Assembly (NCBI RefSeq): GCF_900249755.1
Contig: NZ_LT976854.1
Coordinates: forward strand, 1,321,322 to 1,385,321
DNA: 64,000 nucleotides
Direction of reading: 5' to 3'
DNA from: Cupriavidus taiwanensis
Lineage (GTDB): Bacteria > Pseudomonadota > Gammaproteobacteria > Burkholderiales > Burkholderiaceae
Shown: one piece after another, positions 1 to 9,157 of the stretch
How positions within the stretch are numbered: position 1 is the first letter of the stretch
Layout: each line of letters starts with the position of its first letter
Program-made: the position numbers and the translations under genes
The notes under the pieces: generated by a model
What the model was told of the DNA's origin: nothing
The model's input: the letters and a program-made list of their open reading frames with translations, nothing else
The model's database searches: none

Positions 1-686
1 TGATCACGCTGGACGCGGACCTGCAGAATCCCCCCGAGGAAATCCCGCGCCTGGTCGAGACCATGCGCGCCGGCCACGACTACGTCGGCACCATCCGCCG
101 CCAGCGCAACGACACCGCGTTCCGCCGCTACGCCTCGCGCGCGATGAACCGGCTGCGCGAGCGCATCACCAAGATCCGCATGACCGACCAGGGCTGCATG
201 CTGCGCGCCTATGACCGCAGCGTGATCGACACCATCAACGCGTGCCGCGAGGTCAACACCTTCATCCCCGCGCTGGCGTATACCTTTGCCTCGAACCCGG
301 TCGAGATCGAGGTCGGCCACGAGCAGCGCCACGCGGGCGAATCGAAGTACTCGCTGTACCAGCTGATCCGCCTGAATTTCGACCTGGTCACCGGCTTCTC
401 GATCGTGCCGCTGCAGTGGTTCTCGGCCATCGGCACCATGCTGTCGCTGCTGTCCGGCGTGCTGTTCGTGGTGCTGCTGGTGCGGCGTTTCCTGCTGGGA
501 TCCGAAGTGCAGGGCGTGTTCACGCTGTTCGCCATGAACTTCTTCCTGATCGGCATCCTGCTGTTCGGGGTGGGCCTGCTGGGCGAATACGTCGGCCGCA
601 TCTACCAGGAGGTGCGCGATCGCCCGCGCTACCGCATCAAGGCCGTGCTCGAGGCCGCCCCGGTCCGCACCGGCGTGGAGCCATGA
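1..686 (+). CDS. arnC: ArnC, undecaprenyl-phosphate 4-deoxy-4-formamido-L-arabinose transferase (5' truncated)
   Basis: Family 2 glycosyltransferase that moves formylated aminoarabinose from UDP to undecaprenyl phosphate at the inner membrane, for lipid A modification. The reading frame is open from base 3, so the gene begins before the window; the first visible residues, ITLDADLQNPPEEIP, carry the DADLQ metal/nucleotide motif of this family. Two hydrophobic C-terminal segments follow (about bases 400-480 and 520-600), the second ending in LLGEYVGRIYQEV, typical of ArnC/DPM-like enzymes. The stop overlaps the start of the next gene (GGAGCC-ATGATG), which indicates translational coupling. The downstream arn genes make the assignment strong. 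Confidence 0.9.
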   Translation, partial: ITLDADLQNPPEEIPRLVETMRAGHDYVGTIRRQRNDTAFRRYASRAMNRLRERITKIRMTDQGCMLRAYDRSVIDTINACREVNTFIPALAYTFASNPVEIEVGHEQRHAGESKYSLYQLIRLNFDLVTGFSIVPLQWFSAIGTMLSLLSGVLFVVLLVRRFLLGSEVQGVFTLFAMNFFLIGILLFGVGLLGEYVGRIYQEVRDRPRYRIKAVLEAAPVRTGVEP

Positions 687-1627
687 TGCGCGCGGTTGTC
701 TTTGCCTACCACAATGTCGGCGACCGCTGCCTGCGCGTGCTGCATGCGCGCGGCGTGGACGTGGCGCTGGTGATCACCCACCGCGACCGGCCCGACGAGA
801 ACATCTGGTTCCGCCGCGTCGCGGACACCGCCACCGAGCTGGGCATTCCCTTCGTCTACGGCGAGGACCCGGCCGATCCCGCCATCGAACAGGCCGTGCG
901 CGACGCACAGCCGGATGTCATCTTCTCGTTCTACTATCGCGCCATGATCCCCGCCGGCGTGCTGGCGCTGGCACCGGCGGGCGCGTTCAACATGCACGGC
1001 TCGCTGCTGCCGAAGTACCGCGGCCGCGTGCCGGTCAACTGGGCAGTGCTGCACGGCGAGACCGAGACCGGCGCCACGCTGCACGTGATGGAAGCCAAGC
1101 CGGACGCCGGCGATATCGTCGGCCAGACCGCCGTGCCGATCCTGCCCGACGATACCGCCGGCCAGGTGTTCGACAAGGTCACCGTGGCGGCGGAGCAGAC
1201 GCTGTGGCGCGCGCTGCCGGCGATGATGGCGGGACAAACGCCCCGCAGCCCGAACCGGCTGGCCGAAGGCAGCTACTACGCGGGGCGCAGGCCCGAGGAC
1301 GGCCGCATCGACTGGAACCGCCCCGCCGCCGAGGTCTACAACCTGATCCGCGCGGTCGCGCCGCCCTACCCCGGCGCGTTCACCGAGATCAACGGGCAGC
1401 GCTTCATCGTGGCGCAGGCGCGCCGGCCGTTGCCGGGCGCCGCACCGCTGGTGCCCGCCGGCGCGGCCACCGGCCTGCAGGTGCGCGACGGCGATGTGGT
1501 CGGCCTGTGCGGCGACGGCGGCCTGGTGCTCGTCACGCAGCTGCTGGCACAGGACGGCTCGGCCGTCACGCCGCAGGCGCTTGCCAGGCATCTCCAACCC
1601 GAACAGTCCAACGAGGGAAACCGATGA
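683..1627 (+). CDS. ArnA-type UDP-4-amino-4-deoxy-L-arabinose formyltransferase (stand-alone)
   Basis: 314 residues matching the N-terminal formyltransferase half of E. coli ArnA, which formylates UDP-aminoarabinose with 10-formyl-tetrahydrofolate. The catalytic triad is visible: N103 and H105 in FNMHGSLLPKYRGR, and D141 in KPDAGDI; the C-terminal subdomain contains the substrate loop around PPYPGAF. The start at 683 overlaps the arnC stop, and the stop overlaps the next start (ATGA). In enterobacteria this domain is fused to the decarboxylase; here the two halves are separate overlapping genes, so the first enzyme of this pair is only the formyltransferase. A longer upstream in-frame extension exists but lies inside arnC and is a shadow. 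Confidence 0.9.
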   Translation: MMRAVVFAYHNVGDRCLRVLHARGVDVALVITHRDRPDENIWFRRVADTATELGIPFVYGEDPADPAIEQAVRDAQPDVIFSFYYRAMIPAGVLALAPAGAFNMHGSLLPKYRGRVPVNWAVLHGETETGATLHVMEAKPDAGDIVGQTAVPILPDDTAGQVFDKVTVAAEQTLWRALPAMMAGQTPRSPNRLAEGSYYAGRRPEDGRIDWNRPAAEVYNLIRAVAPPYPGAFTEINGQRFIVAQARRPLPGAAPLVPAGAATGLQVRDGDVVGLCGDGGLVLVTQLLAQDGSAVTPQALARHLQPEQSNEGNR

Positions 1628-2676
1628 AAAAGGTCCTGATTCTCGGCGTCAACGGCTTCATCGGCCACCACCTGACGCGCCGTATCCTGGAAACCACGCC
1701 GTGGGAGGTCTACGGCATGGACATGAACACGGACCGCCTGGGCGACCTCGTCGACCACCCGCGCATGCACTTCTTTGAGGGCGACATCACCATCAACAAG
1801 GAGTGGATCGAGTACAACATCCGCAAGTGCGACGCGGTGCTGCCGCTGGTCGCCATCGCAACCCCGGCCACCTACGTGCGCCAGCCGCTGCGCGTGTTCG
1901 AGCTGGACTTCGAGGCCAACCTGCCGATCGTGCGCGCCGCGGTCAAGTACCGCAAGCACCTGGTGTTCCCGTCGACCTCCGAGGTCTACGGCATGTGCAG
2001 CGATGAAGAATTCGACCCCGAGGCCTCGCCGCTGGTCTACGGCCCGATCAACAAGCCGCGCTGGATCTACGCCTGCTCCAAGCAGCTGATGGACCGCGTG
2101 ATCCACGCCTACGGCATGGAGCAAGGGTTGAACTACACGCTGTTCCGCCCGTTCAACTGGATCGGCGCGGGGCTGGACTCGATCTTCGAATCGAAGGAAG
2201 GCTCGTCGCGGGTGGTGACGCAGTTCCTCGGCCATATCGTGCGCGGCGAACCGATCCGGCTGGTCGACGGCGGCGCGCAGCAGCGGGCCTTCGCCGACAT
2301 CGCCGACGGCATCAACGCGCTGATGCGAATCATCGAGAATCCGGGCGGCGTGGCCAGCGGCAAGATCTACAACATCGGCAACCCGGGCAATATCCACTCG
2401 GTGCGCGAGCTCGCCGAGATGATGCTGACGATGGCCGCCGACTACCCGGAATACGCGCAGCAAGCGCGCAAGACGCAGATCGTCGAGACCTCGTCGGGCG
2501 AGTTCTACGGCAAGGGCTACCAGGACGTGCAGCACCGCGTGCCGAAGATCGACAACACCATCGAGGAACTGGGCTGGAAGCCCGAGATCACGATGGAAGC
2601 GGCGCTGCGCCGCATCTTCGAGGCGTACCGGGGCAAGGTGGTCGAGGCCCGCACGCTGGTCGATTCCGGCAACTGA
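1624..2676 (+). CDS. ArnA-type UDP-glucuronate decarboxylase (stand-alone)
   Basis: 350-residue extended SDR/epimerase-like protein corresponding to the C-terminal half of ArnA. It oxidatively decarboxylates UDP-glucuronate to the UDP-4-keto-pentose used by ArnB. Visible motifs are the N-terminal NAD-binding LGVNGFIGHH, the STSEVYG segment carrying the catalytic Ser/Glu pair, and the YACSK Tyr-Lys pair, with later Arg-rich substrate residues (RAFADI). The start is the ATG of an ATGA overlap with the formyltransferase stop, so the two halves of the bifunctional enzyme are made in a coupled way from adjacent genes. Length fits a single decarboxylase domain. Alternative: a general UDP-xylose synthase; the arn context argues against it. 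Confidence 0.88.
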   Translation: MKKVLILGVNGFIGHHLTRRILETTPWEVYGMDMNTDRLGDLVDHPRMHFFEGDITINKEWIEYNIRKCDAVLPLVAIATPATYVRQPLRVFELDFEANLPIVRAAVKYRKHLVFPSTSEVYGMCSDEEFDPEASPLVYGPINKPRWIYACSKQLMDRVIHAYGMEQGLNYTLFRPFNWIGAGLDSIFESKEGSSRVVTQFLGHIVRGEPIRLVDGGAQQRAFADIADGINALMRIIENPGGVASGKIYNIGNPGNIHSVRELAEMMLTMAADYPEYAQQARKTQIVETSSGEFYGKGYQDVQHRVPKIDNTIEELGWKPEITMEAALRRIFEAYRGKVVEARTLVDSGN

Positions 2677-2689
2677 GCGCATATCGCAC

Positions 2690-3589
2690 ATGGCACGCAT
2701 TGCCCTGAAGGTTGACGTCGACACGCTGCGCGGCACGCGCCAGGGCGTGCCCCGGCTGCTGTCGATGCTGGCGGCCGCGCAGGCGCAGGCCACCTTCCTG
2801 TTCAGCCTGGGTCCGGACCATACCGGCTGGGCGCTGCGGCGGGTGTTCCGCCGCGGCTTCCTGCAGAAGGTATCGCGCACCTCGGTGGTGTCGAACTACG
2901 GCCTGCGCACGCTGATGTACGGCGTGCTGCTGCCCGGCCCGGACATCGGCCGCAAGGGCGCCGCCGAGATGCGCGCGGCGCGCGCCGCCGGGCACGAATG
3001 CGGCATCCATACCTGGGACCACGTCTACTGGCAGGACAACGTGCGCGCGCGCGATACCGCGTGGACCCGCGACCAGATGCAGCGCGCCTTCGCGCGCTTT
3101 CGCGAGATCTTCGGCGAGCCCCCGGCCACGCACGGCGCGGCCGGCTGGCAGATGAACGAGGCCGCCTTCCGCCAGATCGATATCTGGGGCATGGCCTACG
3201 CGTCAGACGGCCGCGGCAGCGCGCCCTATATCCCCACCATCGGCGGCGTGCCCTGCCGGCATGTGCAGATGCCGACCACGCTGCCGACGCTGGACGAGCT
3301 GATCGGCACCGACGGCCTGACCGAGGACAACGTCCACACGGCCCTGCTGAAGCTGACCGAAGGCACGCGCGACCATGTGTTCACGCTGCATGCCGAGCTG
3401 GAAGGCGGCAAGCTGGCACCGGTGTTCGAACGGCTGCTGGCGGGATGGCGTGCGCAGGGGCACGAGCTGGTGTCGATGGGGGCGTGGTATCGCGGGCTGG
3501 ATTGCGCGGCGCTGCCGCGGCTGCCGGTGACGTGGGGGGAGATTCCGGGGCGGAGCGGGGAGTTGATTGTGCAGCCGCAGTTGGGCTGA
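2690..3589 (+). CDS. arnD: ArnD, 4-deoxy-4-formamido-arabinose-phosphoundecaprenol deformylase
   Basis: 299 residues with a NodB-type polysaccharide deacetylase fold. ArnD removes the formyl group from the undecaprenyl-linked sugar before ArnT transfers it to lipid A. The metal-binding Asp is in the KVDVD start segment and the two His ligands in HTWDHVYWQD, a version typical of ArnD and not of chitin deacetylases. It lies 13 bp behind the decarboxylase gene, the last gene of the operon visible here; arnB and arnT are not in the window and would be expected upstream or elsewhere. A pair of REP-like hairpins follows the stop. Confidence 0.9.
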   Translation: MARIALKVDVDTLRGTRQGVPRLLSMLAAAQAQATFLFSLGPDHTGWALRRVFRRGFLQKVSRTSVVSNYGLRTLMYGVLLPGPDIGRKGAAEMRAARAAGHECGIHTWDHVYWQDNVRARDTAWTRDQMQRAFARFREIFGEPPATHGAAGWQMNEAAFRQIDIWGMAYASDGRGSAPYIPTIGGVPCRHVQMPTTLPTLDELIGTDGLTEDNVHTALLKLTEGTRDHVFTLHAELEGGKLAPVFERLLAGWRAQGHELVSMGAWYRGLDCAALPRLPVTWGEIPGRSGELIVQPQLG

Positions 3590-3614
3590 CGCATCGACCC
3601 GAATACCGATTGCG

Positions 3615-3741
3615 TGCTCCCTCTCCCGCTTGCGGGAGAGGGTTGGGGTGAGGGCCGGGCGTATCCACGAAGTTGAGACCTGTGGTATGCCAGCGCCTGC
3701 CCTCACCCCCTGCCCCTCTCCCGCAAGCGGGAGAGGGGAGC
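3615..3741. repeat. Inverted pair of REP-like palindromic elements
   Basis: Two copies of a roughly 40-bp element, at about 3615-3655 and 3699-3741, lie in opposite orientation between arnD and the convergent P-type ATPase gene. Each contains a hairpin (CTCTCCCGC-TTGCGGGAGAG) followed by a GGTGAGGGC-type tail. This arrangement resembles bacterial BIME/REP pairs. A related single hairpin lies at 29951-29973. It may act as a transcription barrier between the two convergent genes; a short T run follows at 3754-3758. Confidence 0.75.
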
Positions 3742-3771
3742 AAACCGAGCGGGTTTTTATGACTCGGTAGC

Positions 3772-6135
3772 CTACCCCCCGCGCCGCGCCCCCACCCGCA
3801 ACCCATTGAACACCACCAGCAAGCTCGCCCCCATATCGGCGAACACCGCCATCCACATCGTCCCCATCCCCAGCACCGTCAGCACCAGGAACACGGCCTT
3901 GATGCCCAGCGCCAGCGCGATGTTCTGCCTGAGGATGCTCGCGGTGCGGCGCGACAGCCGGACGAAGGCCGGGATCTTGCGCAGGTCGTCGTCCATCAGC
4001 GCCACGTCGGCGGTTTCGATGGCGGTGTCGGTGCCGGCGGCGCCCATGGCGAAGCCGACATCGGCGCGCGCCAGCGCCGGGGCGTCGTTGATGCCGTCGC
4101 CGACCATGCCGATGCGGCCGCCGCGGGCATGGGCCGCGTCGGCCAGCGCGGCGATGGCATCGGCCTTGTCCTGCGGCAACTGGTTGCCGCGCGCTTCGTC
4201 GATGCCGACCTGCGCCGCGATCGCCTGTGCCGTGTGCGGGTTATCGCCGGACAGCATCAGCGTCTTGACGCCCAGCGCATGCAGCTCGGCAATCGCCTGC
4301 CGGCTGGTGTCGCGCACGGTATCGGCCACCGCGAACAGCGCCAGCGCCGTGGCCGCGCCCTGGCCATCCACCCGCGCCAGCAGCACCACGGTCTTGCCGG
4401 CGCGCTCCAGCGCTTCCAGCCGCGCTTCCAGCGCCGGCGAGCACGCGCCCAGTTCGTGCACCAGCCGGTGGTTGCCGAGCTGGTATTCGACGCCCTGCAC
4501 CGTGCCGCGCGTACCGCGCCCCGGCAGCGCCTCGAACGCCTCCACCGGCAGCGTGGCGATGCCGTCTGCCTGCGCCGCCGTGGCCACCGCGCGCGACACC
4601 GGATGGTCCGAGCGCGCCGCCAGGCTGACGGCAATGGCGCGCGCCTGCGGGACATCGTCGGCCAGCAGCGCATGGTCGGTCTGCGCGGGCTTGCCGTGCG
4701 TGATGGTGCCGGTCTTGTCCAGCGCCACCCAGGCCAGCTCGCGGCCCTGCTCCAGGTAGACCCCGCCCTTGACCAGGATGCCGCGCCGCGCGGCCGCGGC
4801 CAGCCCGCTGACGATGGTGACGGGGGTAGAGATCACCAGCGCGCACGGGCAGGCAATCACCAGCAGCACCAGCGCCTTGTAGATCCAGTCCACCCAGCCG
4901 CCGCCGGCCACCAGCGGCGGCACCACCGCGACCGCCAGCGCGATCGCGAACACCGTGGGCGTGTAGATGCGCGCGAACTGGTCGACAAAGCGCTGCGTGG
5001 GCGCACGGCTGCCCTGCGCGGCCTCGACGGCGTGGATGATGCGCGCCAGCGTCGAGTCGCTGGCGGGCGCGGTCACGGTGTACTCGAGCTCGCCGGACTG
5101 GTTGATCGAGCCCGCGTAGAGCGCATCGCCCTCGGCCTTGTCGACCGGCACGCTTTCGCCGGTGATGGGCGCCTGGTCCAGCGCCGACTGGCCGCGCACG
5201 ACCTTGCCGTCGAGCGCCACGCGCTCGCCCGGGCGCAGGCGCACCAGCGTGCCGACGGCGACGCCGGCGGCCGGCACGGTCTGCCAGCTGCCATCGGCGC
5301 GGCGCACAGTGGCCTGCTCGGGCGCCATCGCCATCAGGCCGCGGATGGCATTGCGCGCCCGGTCCAGCGACGCCGCCTCGATGCGCTCGGCCAGCGCGAA
5401 CAGCACCATCACCATCGCCGCTTCGGGCCACTGGCGCAGCAGCAGCGCGCCGGTCACGGCGATGCTCATCAGCGCGTTGATGTTCAGGTTGCCGTTGCGC
5501 AGCGCGATCCAGCCCTTGCGGTAGGTGGTCAGCCCGCCCAGCGCCACCGCGGCCAGTGCCAGCAGCGCCGGCAGCCACGGCAGCCCCAGGCCCAGCCATT
5601 CCGTCGCCTCGGCCCCCAGCGCGGCCACGCCGGCCAGCGCCAGCGGCCACCACGGCTTGCGCGCGGTCGTTTCGGGCAAGACTTGCTGCGCGGCTTCGGC
5701 GCTGAGCGGAACCGGCCGCATGCCCAGGCTTTCGATGGCCTTTGCCACCGGCTCGGCCGACGGCAGCGTATGGTGCACCGTCAGCACGCGCTGGATCAGG
5801 TTGAATTCCAGCGCGGCGATGCCGGCCATGCCGCCCAGCTTGTTGCGGATCAGCGTTTCTTCGGTGGGGCAATCCATGGCGTCGATGCGCCACGCCGCGG
5901 TGCTGGCGCCGGCCGGGACCTCGACCGGTGCCGCCGGCGTCAGCGCGACGGTGGACGCGCACCCGCCGCCGCAACATGCGGCCGGCGCCGGTTCCGGGGC
6001 GTGGGCGTGGTGATGATCGTGACCGTGGTGATCGTGACCGTGATGCGCGTGGTCGTGCGCATGGCTGTCGCCATGCGCCCCGTGCTTTGCGGCGTGATCG
6101 TGTGGAAGAGCGTCTTCAGATGACGTGCGAGCCAT
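3772..6135 (-). CDS. zntA: Zn/Cd/Pb-translocating P1B-type ATPase
   Basis: 787-residue heavy-metal export ATPase of the inner membrane. The N-terminus is extremely His-rich (residues 11-45) followed by a Cys cluster CCGGGC (54-59), then a heavy-metal-associated domain in which the usual CxxC is replaced by MDCPTEE (87-93), the form seen in ZntA/CadA/PbrA. The core has ITGES (324-328), the membrane CPC metal site (429-431), phosphorylation motif DKTGTIT (D473) and the hinge GDGINDAPAL. CPC with DCPTEE supports divalent Zn/Cd/Pb export and not Cu. The promoter upstream has the long-spacer dyad recognised by MerR-family regulators, but no merR-type gene is nearby. Which metal is preferred cannot be read from sequence. 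Confidence 0.92.
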   Translation of the reverse strand: MARTSSEDALPHDHAAKHGAHGDSHAHDHAHHGHDHHGHDHHHAHAPEPAPAACCGGGCASTVALTPAAPVEVPAGASTAAWRIDAMDCPTEETLIRNKLGGMAGIAALEFNLIQRVLTVHHTLPSAEPVAKAIESLGMRPVPLSAEAAQQVLPETTARKPWWPLALAGVAALGAEATEWLGLGLPWLPALLALAAVALGGLTTYRKGWIALRNGNLNINALMSIAVTGALLLRQWPEAAMVMVLFALAERIEAASLDRARNAIRGLMAMAPEQATVRRADGSWQTVPAAGVAVGTLVRLRPGERVALDGKVVRGQSALDQAPITGESVPVDKAEGDALYAGSINQSGELEYTVTAPASDSTLARIIHAVEAAQGSRAPTQRFVDQFARIYTPTVFAIALAVAVVPPLVAGGGWVDWIYKALVLLVIACPCALVISTPVTIVSGLAAAARRGILVKGGVYLEQGRELAWVALDKTGTITHGKPAQTDHALLADDVPQARAIAVSLAARSDHPVSRAVATAAQADGIATLPVEAFEALPGRGTRGTVQGVEYQLGNHRLVHELGACSPALEARLEALERAGKTVVLLARVDGQGAATALALFAVADTVRDTSRQAIAELHALGVKTLMLSGDNPHTAQAIAAQVGIDEARGNQLPQDKADAIAALADAAHARGGRIGMVGDGINDAPALARADVGFAMGAAGTDTAIETADVALMDDDLRKIPAFVRLSRRTASILRQNIALALGIKAVFLVLTVLGMGTMWMAVFADMGASLLVVFNGLRVGARRGG

Positions 6136-6168
6136 GTCTTGTTGTTCCCGCTGGTTTGACCTGATGAC

Positions 6169-6199
6169 ATTGAAGACCCTGTAGTGGCTACAGAGTCAA
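6169..6199 (-). promoter_or_regulatory. MerR-family (ZntR/CadR/PbrR-like) promoter-operator of the P-type ATPase gene
   Basis: Read on the minus strand there is a -35 TTGACT (6194-6199), a 19-bp spacer and a -10 TTCAAT (6169-6174), about 33 bp before the ATPase start codon. The spacer holds a dyad: arms ACCCTGTAG and CTACAGAGT around TGG on the plus strand (6176-6196). A 19-20 bp spacer filled by a dyad is the hallmark of promoters that MerR proteins untwist on metal binding, and the sequence closely resembles the known pbr/zntA/cad type. The cognate regulator must be encoded outside this window. Confidence 0.85.
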
Positions 6200-6248
6200 G
6201 CGGCCCGGGGCTTGATGCCGCAGAGGCCGCCTGGGCCACCGCGGGCCG

Positions 6249-6659
6249 CTAGTGCTCGCAGTTGACCATCCACGACATGCCGAAGCGGTCCACCAGCATG
6301 CCGAAGCCTTCGGCCCAGAAGGTCTTCTGGTACGGCACCACCACCTGGCCGCCCTCGCTCAGGCCTTCGAAGATGCGCCGGCCCTCGTCGCGGCTGACCC
6401 CGCCGACCGACAGGCTGAAGCCGCTGAAGGCCGGGCGCTCTCCGGGACGGCCATCGGAGGCCATCACCTGGTTCTCGCCAATCTGGAGGTTGGCGTGCAT
6501 CACCTTGTCTTTCCAGTCATCGGGCACCGCCATGCCCTGGTCCGGCGGCGCTTCCTTGTAGCGCATCGCAAACGTGACCTGCGCACCCAGCACCTTGCCG
6601 TAAAAGGCCACCGCCTCGTCGAAGCGGCCGCCGAAATCCAGATAGGGTTGCACCTGCAT
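6249..6659 (-). CDS. PhnB-like VOC (glyoxalase-fold) family protein
   Basis: 136 residues in the vicinal-oxygen-chelate superfamily, PhnB/demethylubiquinone-methyltransferase-like subgroup: N-terminal YLDFGGRFDEAVAFYGKVLG, central WKDKVMHANLQIG and C-terminal FGMLVDRFGMSWMVN are the characteristic strands. The substrate of this subgroup is usually unknown. I chose the ATG at 6659, because GGAGAG lies 5 bases before it; an ATG 21 bases further upstream has no ribosome binding site. It lies between the ATPase and the two-component genes on the same strand, but nothing links it to metal handling. Confidence 0.8.
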   Translation of the reverse strand: MQVQPYLDFGGRFDEAVAFYGKVLGAQVTFAMRYKEAPPDQGMAVPDDWKDKVMHANLQIGENQVMASDGRPGERPAFSGFSLSVGGVSRDEGRRIFEGLSEGGQVVVPYQKTFWAEGFGMLVDRFGMSWMVNCEH

Positions 6660-6723
6660 GTTGCTCTCCTGGTTGTCCATCGGGTTGCATGACCTCGAAC
6701 CGCCGGGCGCTCCGGCGCCGGAC

Positions 6724-6756
6724 GCGCCCGGTACGCGCCCGGTACGCGCCCGGTAC
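6724..6756. repeat. Three tandem 11-bp repeats
   Basis: The unit GCGCCCGGTAC is repeated exactly three times upstream of the VOC gene, followed by GCGCGCC. Each junction contains GGTAC. The tract lies between the VOC gene and the histidine kinase stop; it could be slippage-derived or a protein-binding site. Nothing else supports a function. Confidence 0.7.
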
Positions 6757-6799
6757 GCGCGCCATTATGCGCGCGCGCGGGGCCAGTGCAAGGACGGCT

Positions 6800-8263
6800 T
6801 CAGGACACGGCGGCGGGGGTGGCGGCCGCCGGCACCGGCATCGGCTCGGCCGGGAACTGCAGCGTGAACACGGTCAGTCCGTCAGCGCTGCGCACCGTCA
6901 CGCTGCCGCCATGCAGCCGCATGATGGTGTCGACGATGGCCAGCCCCAGCCCGGTCGATGCCGCAGAGTTGCGCCGCGACGGATCGGCACGGTAGAAGCG
7001 GCCGAAGATGTGCGGCAGCGTCTCCGGCGGAATCGCCGGGCCCGCGTTGCTGACGCGGATGCCGGTGCCGGCGCCGGTGCCGGTGCCGGACGCGGCGGCC
7101 ACGCGCGCCACGTCGACCCGCACCGTGCTGCCCGCCGGCGCATGGCGCAACGCGTTGTCGAGCAGGTTGGTCACCGCGCGCCGCAGCAGCGTCTGGTCGG
7201 CCTGCACCGGGGCGGAGCCGGAGACCGTCAGCGCGACGTCGCGGTCCGCCGCCACCGCTTCGAAGTACTCGGCCATCTTGTCGAGTTCTTCACGCGCGTC
7301 GAGCGTGCGCACGTCCAGCGCCACCTGCGCGTGGTCGGCACGCGCCAGGAACAGCATGTTCTCGATCATGCGGGCCAGGCGCTCGTATTCCTCCAGGTTG
7401 GACTCGAGCAGCGCCTCATACTCGGCGGTATTGCGGCTTTGCGCCAGCGTGACCTGGGTCTGGCCGATCAGGTTGCTGATCGGCGTGCGGAAGTCGTGGG
7501 CCAGGTCGGCCGAGAACTCGGACAGCCTTGAAAAGCTGTCCTGCAGCCGCGCCAGCATGTCGTTGAGCGCGGCCGCCAGCTCGCGCAGCTCCGCCGGCGC
7601 GCTGCCGACATCGAGCCGCGTGGCCAGGCGGCTGGTGGTCACCGCGGCGGCGTCGGCGGCCATGCGCCGCAGCGGCCGCAGCGCGCGCCGCGCCAGCGCA
7701 AAGCCCAGCCCGGCCGCCACCGCGGCCCCGCACAGCGTGGCCCACAGCAGCTGGTGGCGATAGTCGCGGATCAGCGCGACGCGATAGCCGGCATCGCGCA
7801 GCACCACGATTTCCACGGCCTTGTCCGAGTCGCCCAGCTGGCCGAGCGCGGCAATGCCGCGCGAGGGCACGCCGTTCCTGGGGCGCCAGGTCTGCAGCAT
7901 GCTTTTCTCGGGCTGCGTGGTGGCCGGCAGCACGCGCAGCGGCGGCACGGTCTCGTTGCGCGGGTTCAGCGTGACCAGCGGCTCGCCCTGGCGCGTGCGC
8001 ACCACCAGGATCAGGCCCTCGTGGCCCATCGCGATATCGGCAAAGCGGTGGGTATCGGCACGGATCTCGGCTTCGCTGCGCACCTCGCGCAGCAGGTGGC
8101 GCACCAGCAGCACCTCGCCCACCAGCTCGCTTTCATCGCGTCCTTCGAGCTGGGCCGACAGCGCGCTCGACAGGTACGCCGCCACGCTGGCCAGGATCGC
8201 CGCGGTGGCCAGCCCGTACGCCAGCGCCAGCCGCGTGGTGAGCGAAGACGGCAGCCGCATCAT
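6800..8263 (-). CDS. Heavy-metal-type sensor histidine kinase (CusS/CopS/IrlS-like)
   Basis: 487-residue inner-membrane sensor kinase. A first membrane segment lies at about residues 10-33, a periplasmic sensor region to about 170, a second membrane segment at about 172-192, then HAMP and HisKA. The phosphorylated His is H256 in [13 protein letters not shown]; the ATPase domain shows the N box [10 protein letters not shown] and the GLGLAIVD G box. The order and the short periplasmic loop fit the heavy-metal sensor kinase family. The start codon overlaps the stop of the response regulator gene by 4 bp, so the pair is cotranslated. The inducing metal cannot be told from sequence. Confidence 0.9.
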   Translation of the reverse strand: MMRLPSSLTTRLALAYGLATAAILASVAAYLSSALSAQLEGRDESELVGEVLLVRHLLREVRSEAEIRADTHRFADIAMGHEGLILVVRTRQGEPLVTLNPRNETVPPLRVLPATTQPEKSMLQTWRPRNGVPSRGIAALGQLGDSDKAVEIVVLRDAGYRVALIRDYRHQLLWATLCGAAVAAGLGFALARRALRPLRRMAADAAAVTTSRLATRLDVGSAPAELRELAAALNDMLARLQDSFSRLSEFSADLAHDFRTPISNLIGQTQVTLAQSRNTAEYEALLESNLEEYERLARMIENMLFLARADHAQVALDVRTLDAREELDKMAEYFEAVAADRDVALTVSGSAPVQADQTLLRRAVTNLLDNALRHAPAGSTVRVDVARVAAASGTGTGAGTGIRVSNAGPAIPPETLPHIFGRFYRADPSRRNSAASTGLGLAIVDTIMRLHGGSVTVRSADGLTVFTLQFPAEPMPVPAAATPAAVS

Positions 8264-8949
8264 GCGTCGTGCACCCGCTCATCGCCGTCGTCCAGCACAT
8301 AGCCCATGCCGCGGCGCGTATGAATCAGCTTGCGCGGGAACGGGTCGTCGACCTTGGCGCGCAGGCGCCGGATCGACACGTCGACCACATTGGTGTTGCT
8401 GTCGAAATTGACGTCCCACACCTGCGAGGCGATCAGCGAGCGCGACAGCACTTCACCGCGCCGGCGCGCCAGCAGGTACAGCAGCGCGAACTCCTTCGAG
8501 GTCAGGTCGATCTTCTGGCCGGCGCGCACCACGCGGCGGCGGATGGCATCGATCTGCAGGTCGGCCACTTCGATGAACTCGCTCTCGCGCAGCGGCCCGC
8601 GGCGCAGGATGGTGCGGATGCGCAGCACCAGCTCGGCAAAGGCGAAGGGCTTGACCATGTAGTCGTCGGCGCCGAGCTCCAGGCCCTTGAGGCGGTCCGA
8701 CAATTCATCGCGCGCGGTCAGGAACAGCACCGGCGTGTCGCGCTCGCGGCGCAGTTCGCGCAGCACCTCCCAGCCATCCAGGCCAGGCAGCATCACGTCC
8801 AGCACGATCAGGTCATAGGGATGCTCGCGCGCGTGGGCCAGGCCGTCCGCGCCGTCGCGCGCCAGGTCCACCACGAAGCCGGATTCGGTCAGCCCCTTGT
8901 GCAGGTAGTCGCCCGCCTTGGGTTCGTCCTCGACAATCAGGATACGCAT
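8260..8949 (-). CDS. Heavy-metal-type response regulator (CusR/CopR/IrlR-like)
   Basis: 229-residue OmpR/PhoB-type regulator. The receiver domain has acidic residues E7/D8/E9, phosphoacceptor D51 in VLDVMLPG, T78 and K100; the winged-helix domain ends with [11 protein letters not shown] and the recognition-wing motif [11 protein letters not shown]. It is transcribed first, the kinase second, with a 4-bp overlap. A secreted protein gene is divergent, 208 bp away, and could be a target. Closest family is the copper/silver/Czc response regulator group. Confidence 0.9.
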   Translation of the reverse strand: MRILIVEDEPKAGDYLHKGLTESGFVVDLARDGADGLAHAREHPYDLIVLDVMLPGLDGWEVLRELRRERDTPVLFLTARDELSDRLKGLELGADDYMVKPFAFAELVLRIRTILRRGPLRESEFIEVADLQIDAIRRRVVRAGQKIDLTSKEFALLYLLARRRGEVLSRSLIASQVWDVNFDSNTNVVDVSIRRLRAKVDDPFPRKLIHTRRGMGYVLDDGDERVHDA

Positions 8950-9157
8950 GATTCAGTCACTTTCCGGCGGCCCAGTGCCGCCATGGCGTAACGCTAGCCG
9001 AGGATGGCGGCAAATGGGTAAAGATTGCAGAAATGTCATCGCCATGCCAGCGCGTTGCCACGGCATGGCCAGGCAAAACACCGGTAGAATGCGCGCTCAC
9101 CTCCCCTGCGCGCGACTACTCGCGCGCATCGTCTTCCATTCTGCCGGTTTCGCTGCG

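Noticed and set aside
4129-6123. 664-residue plus-strand frame antisense to the P-type ATPase
   Set aside because: Composition (Arg/Gln/His-rich, no motifs) and complete overlap with a gene having full catalytic motifs show it is a GC-rich shadow frame.
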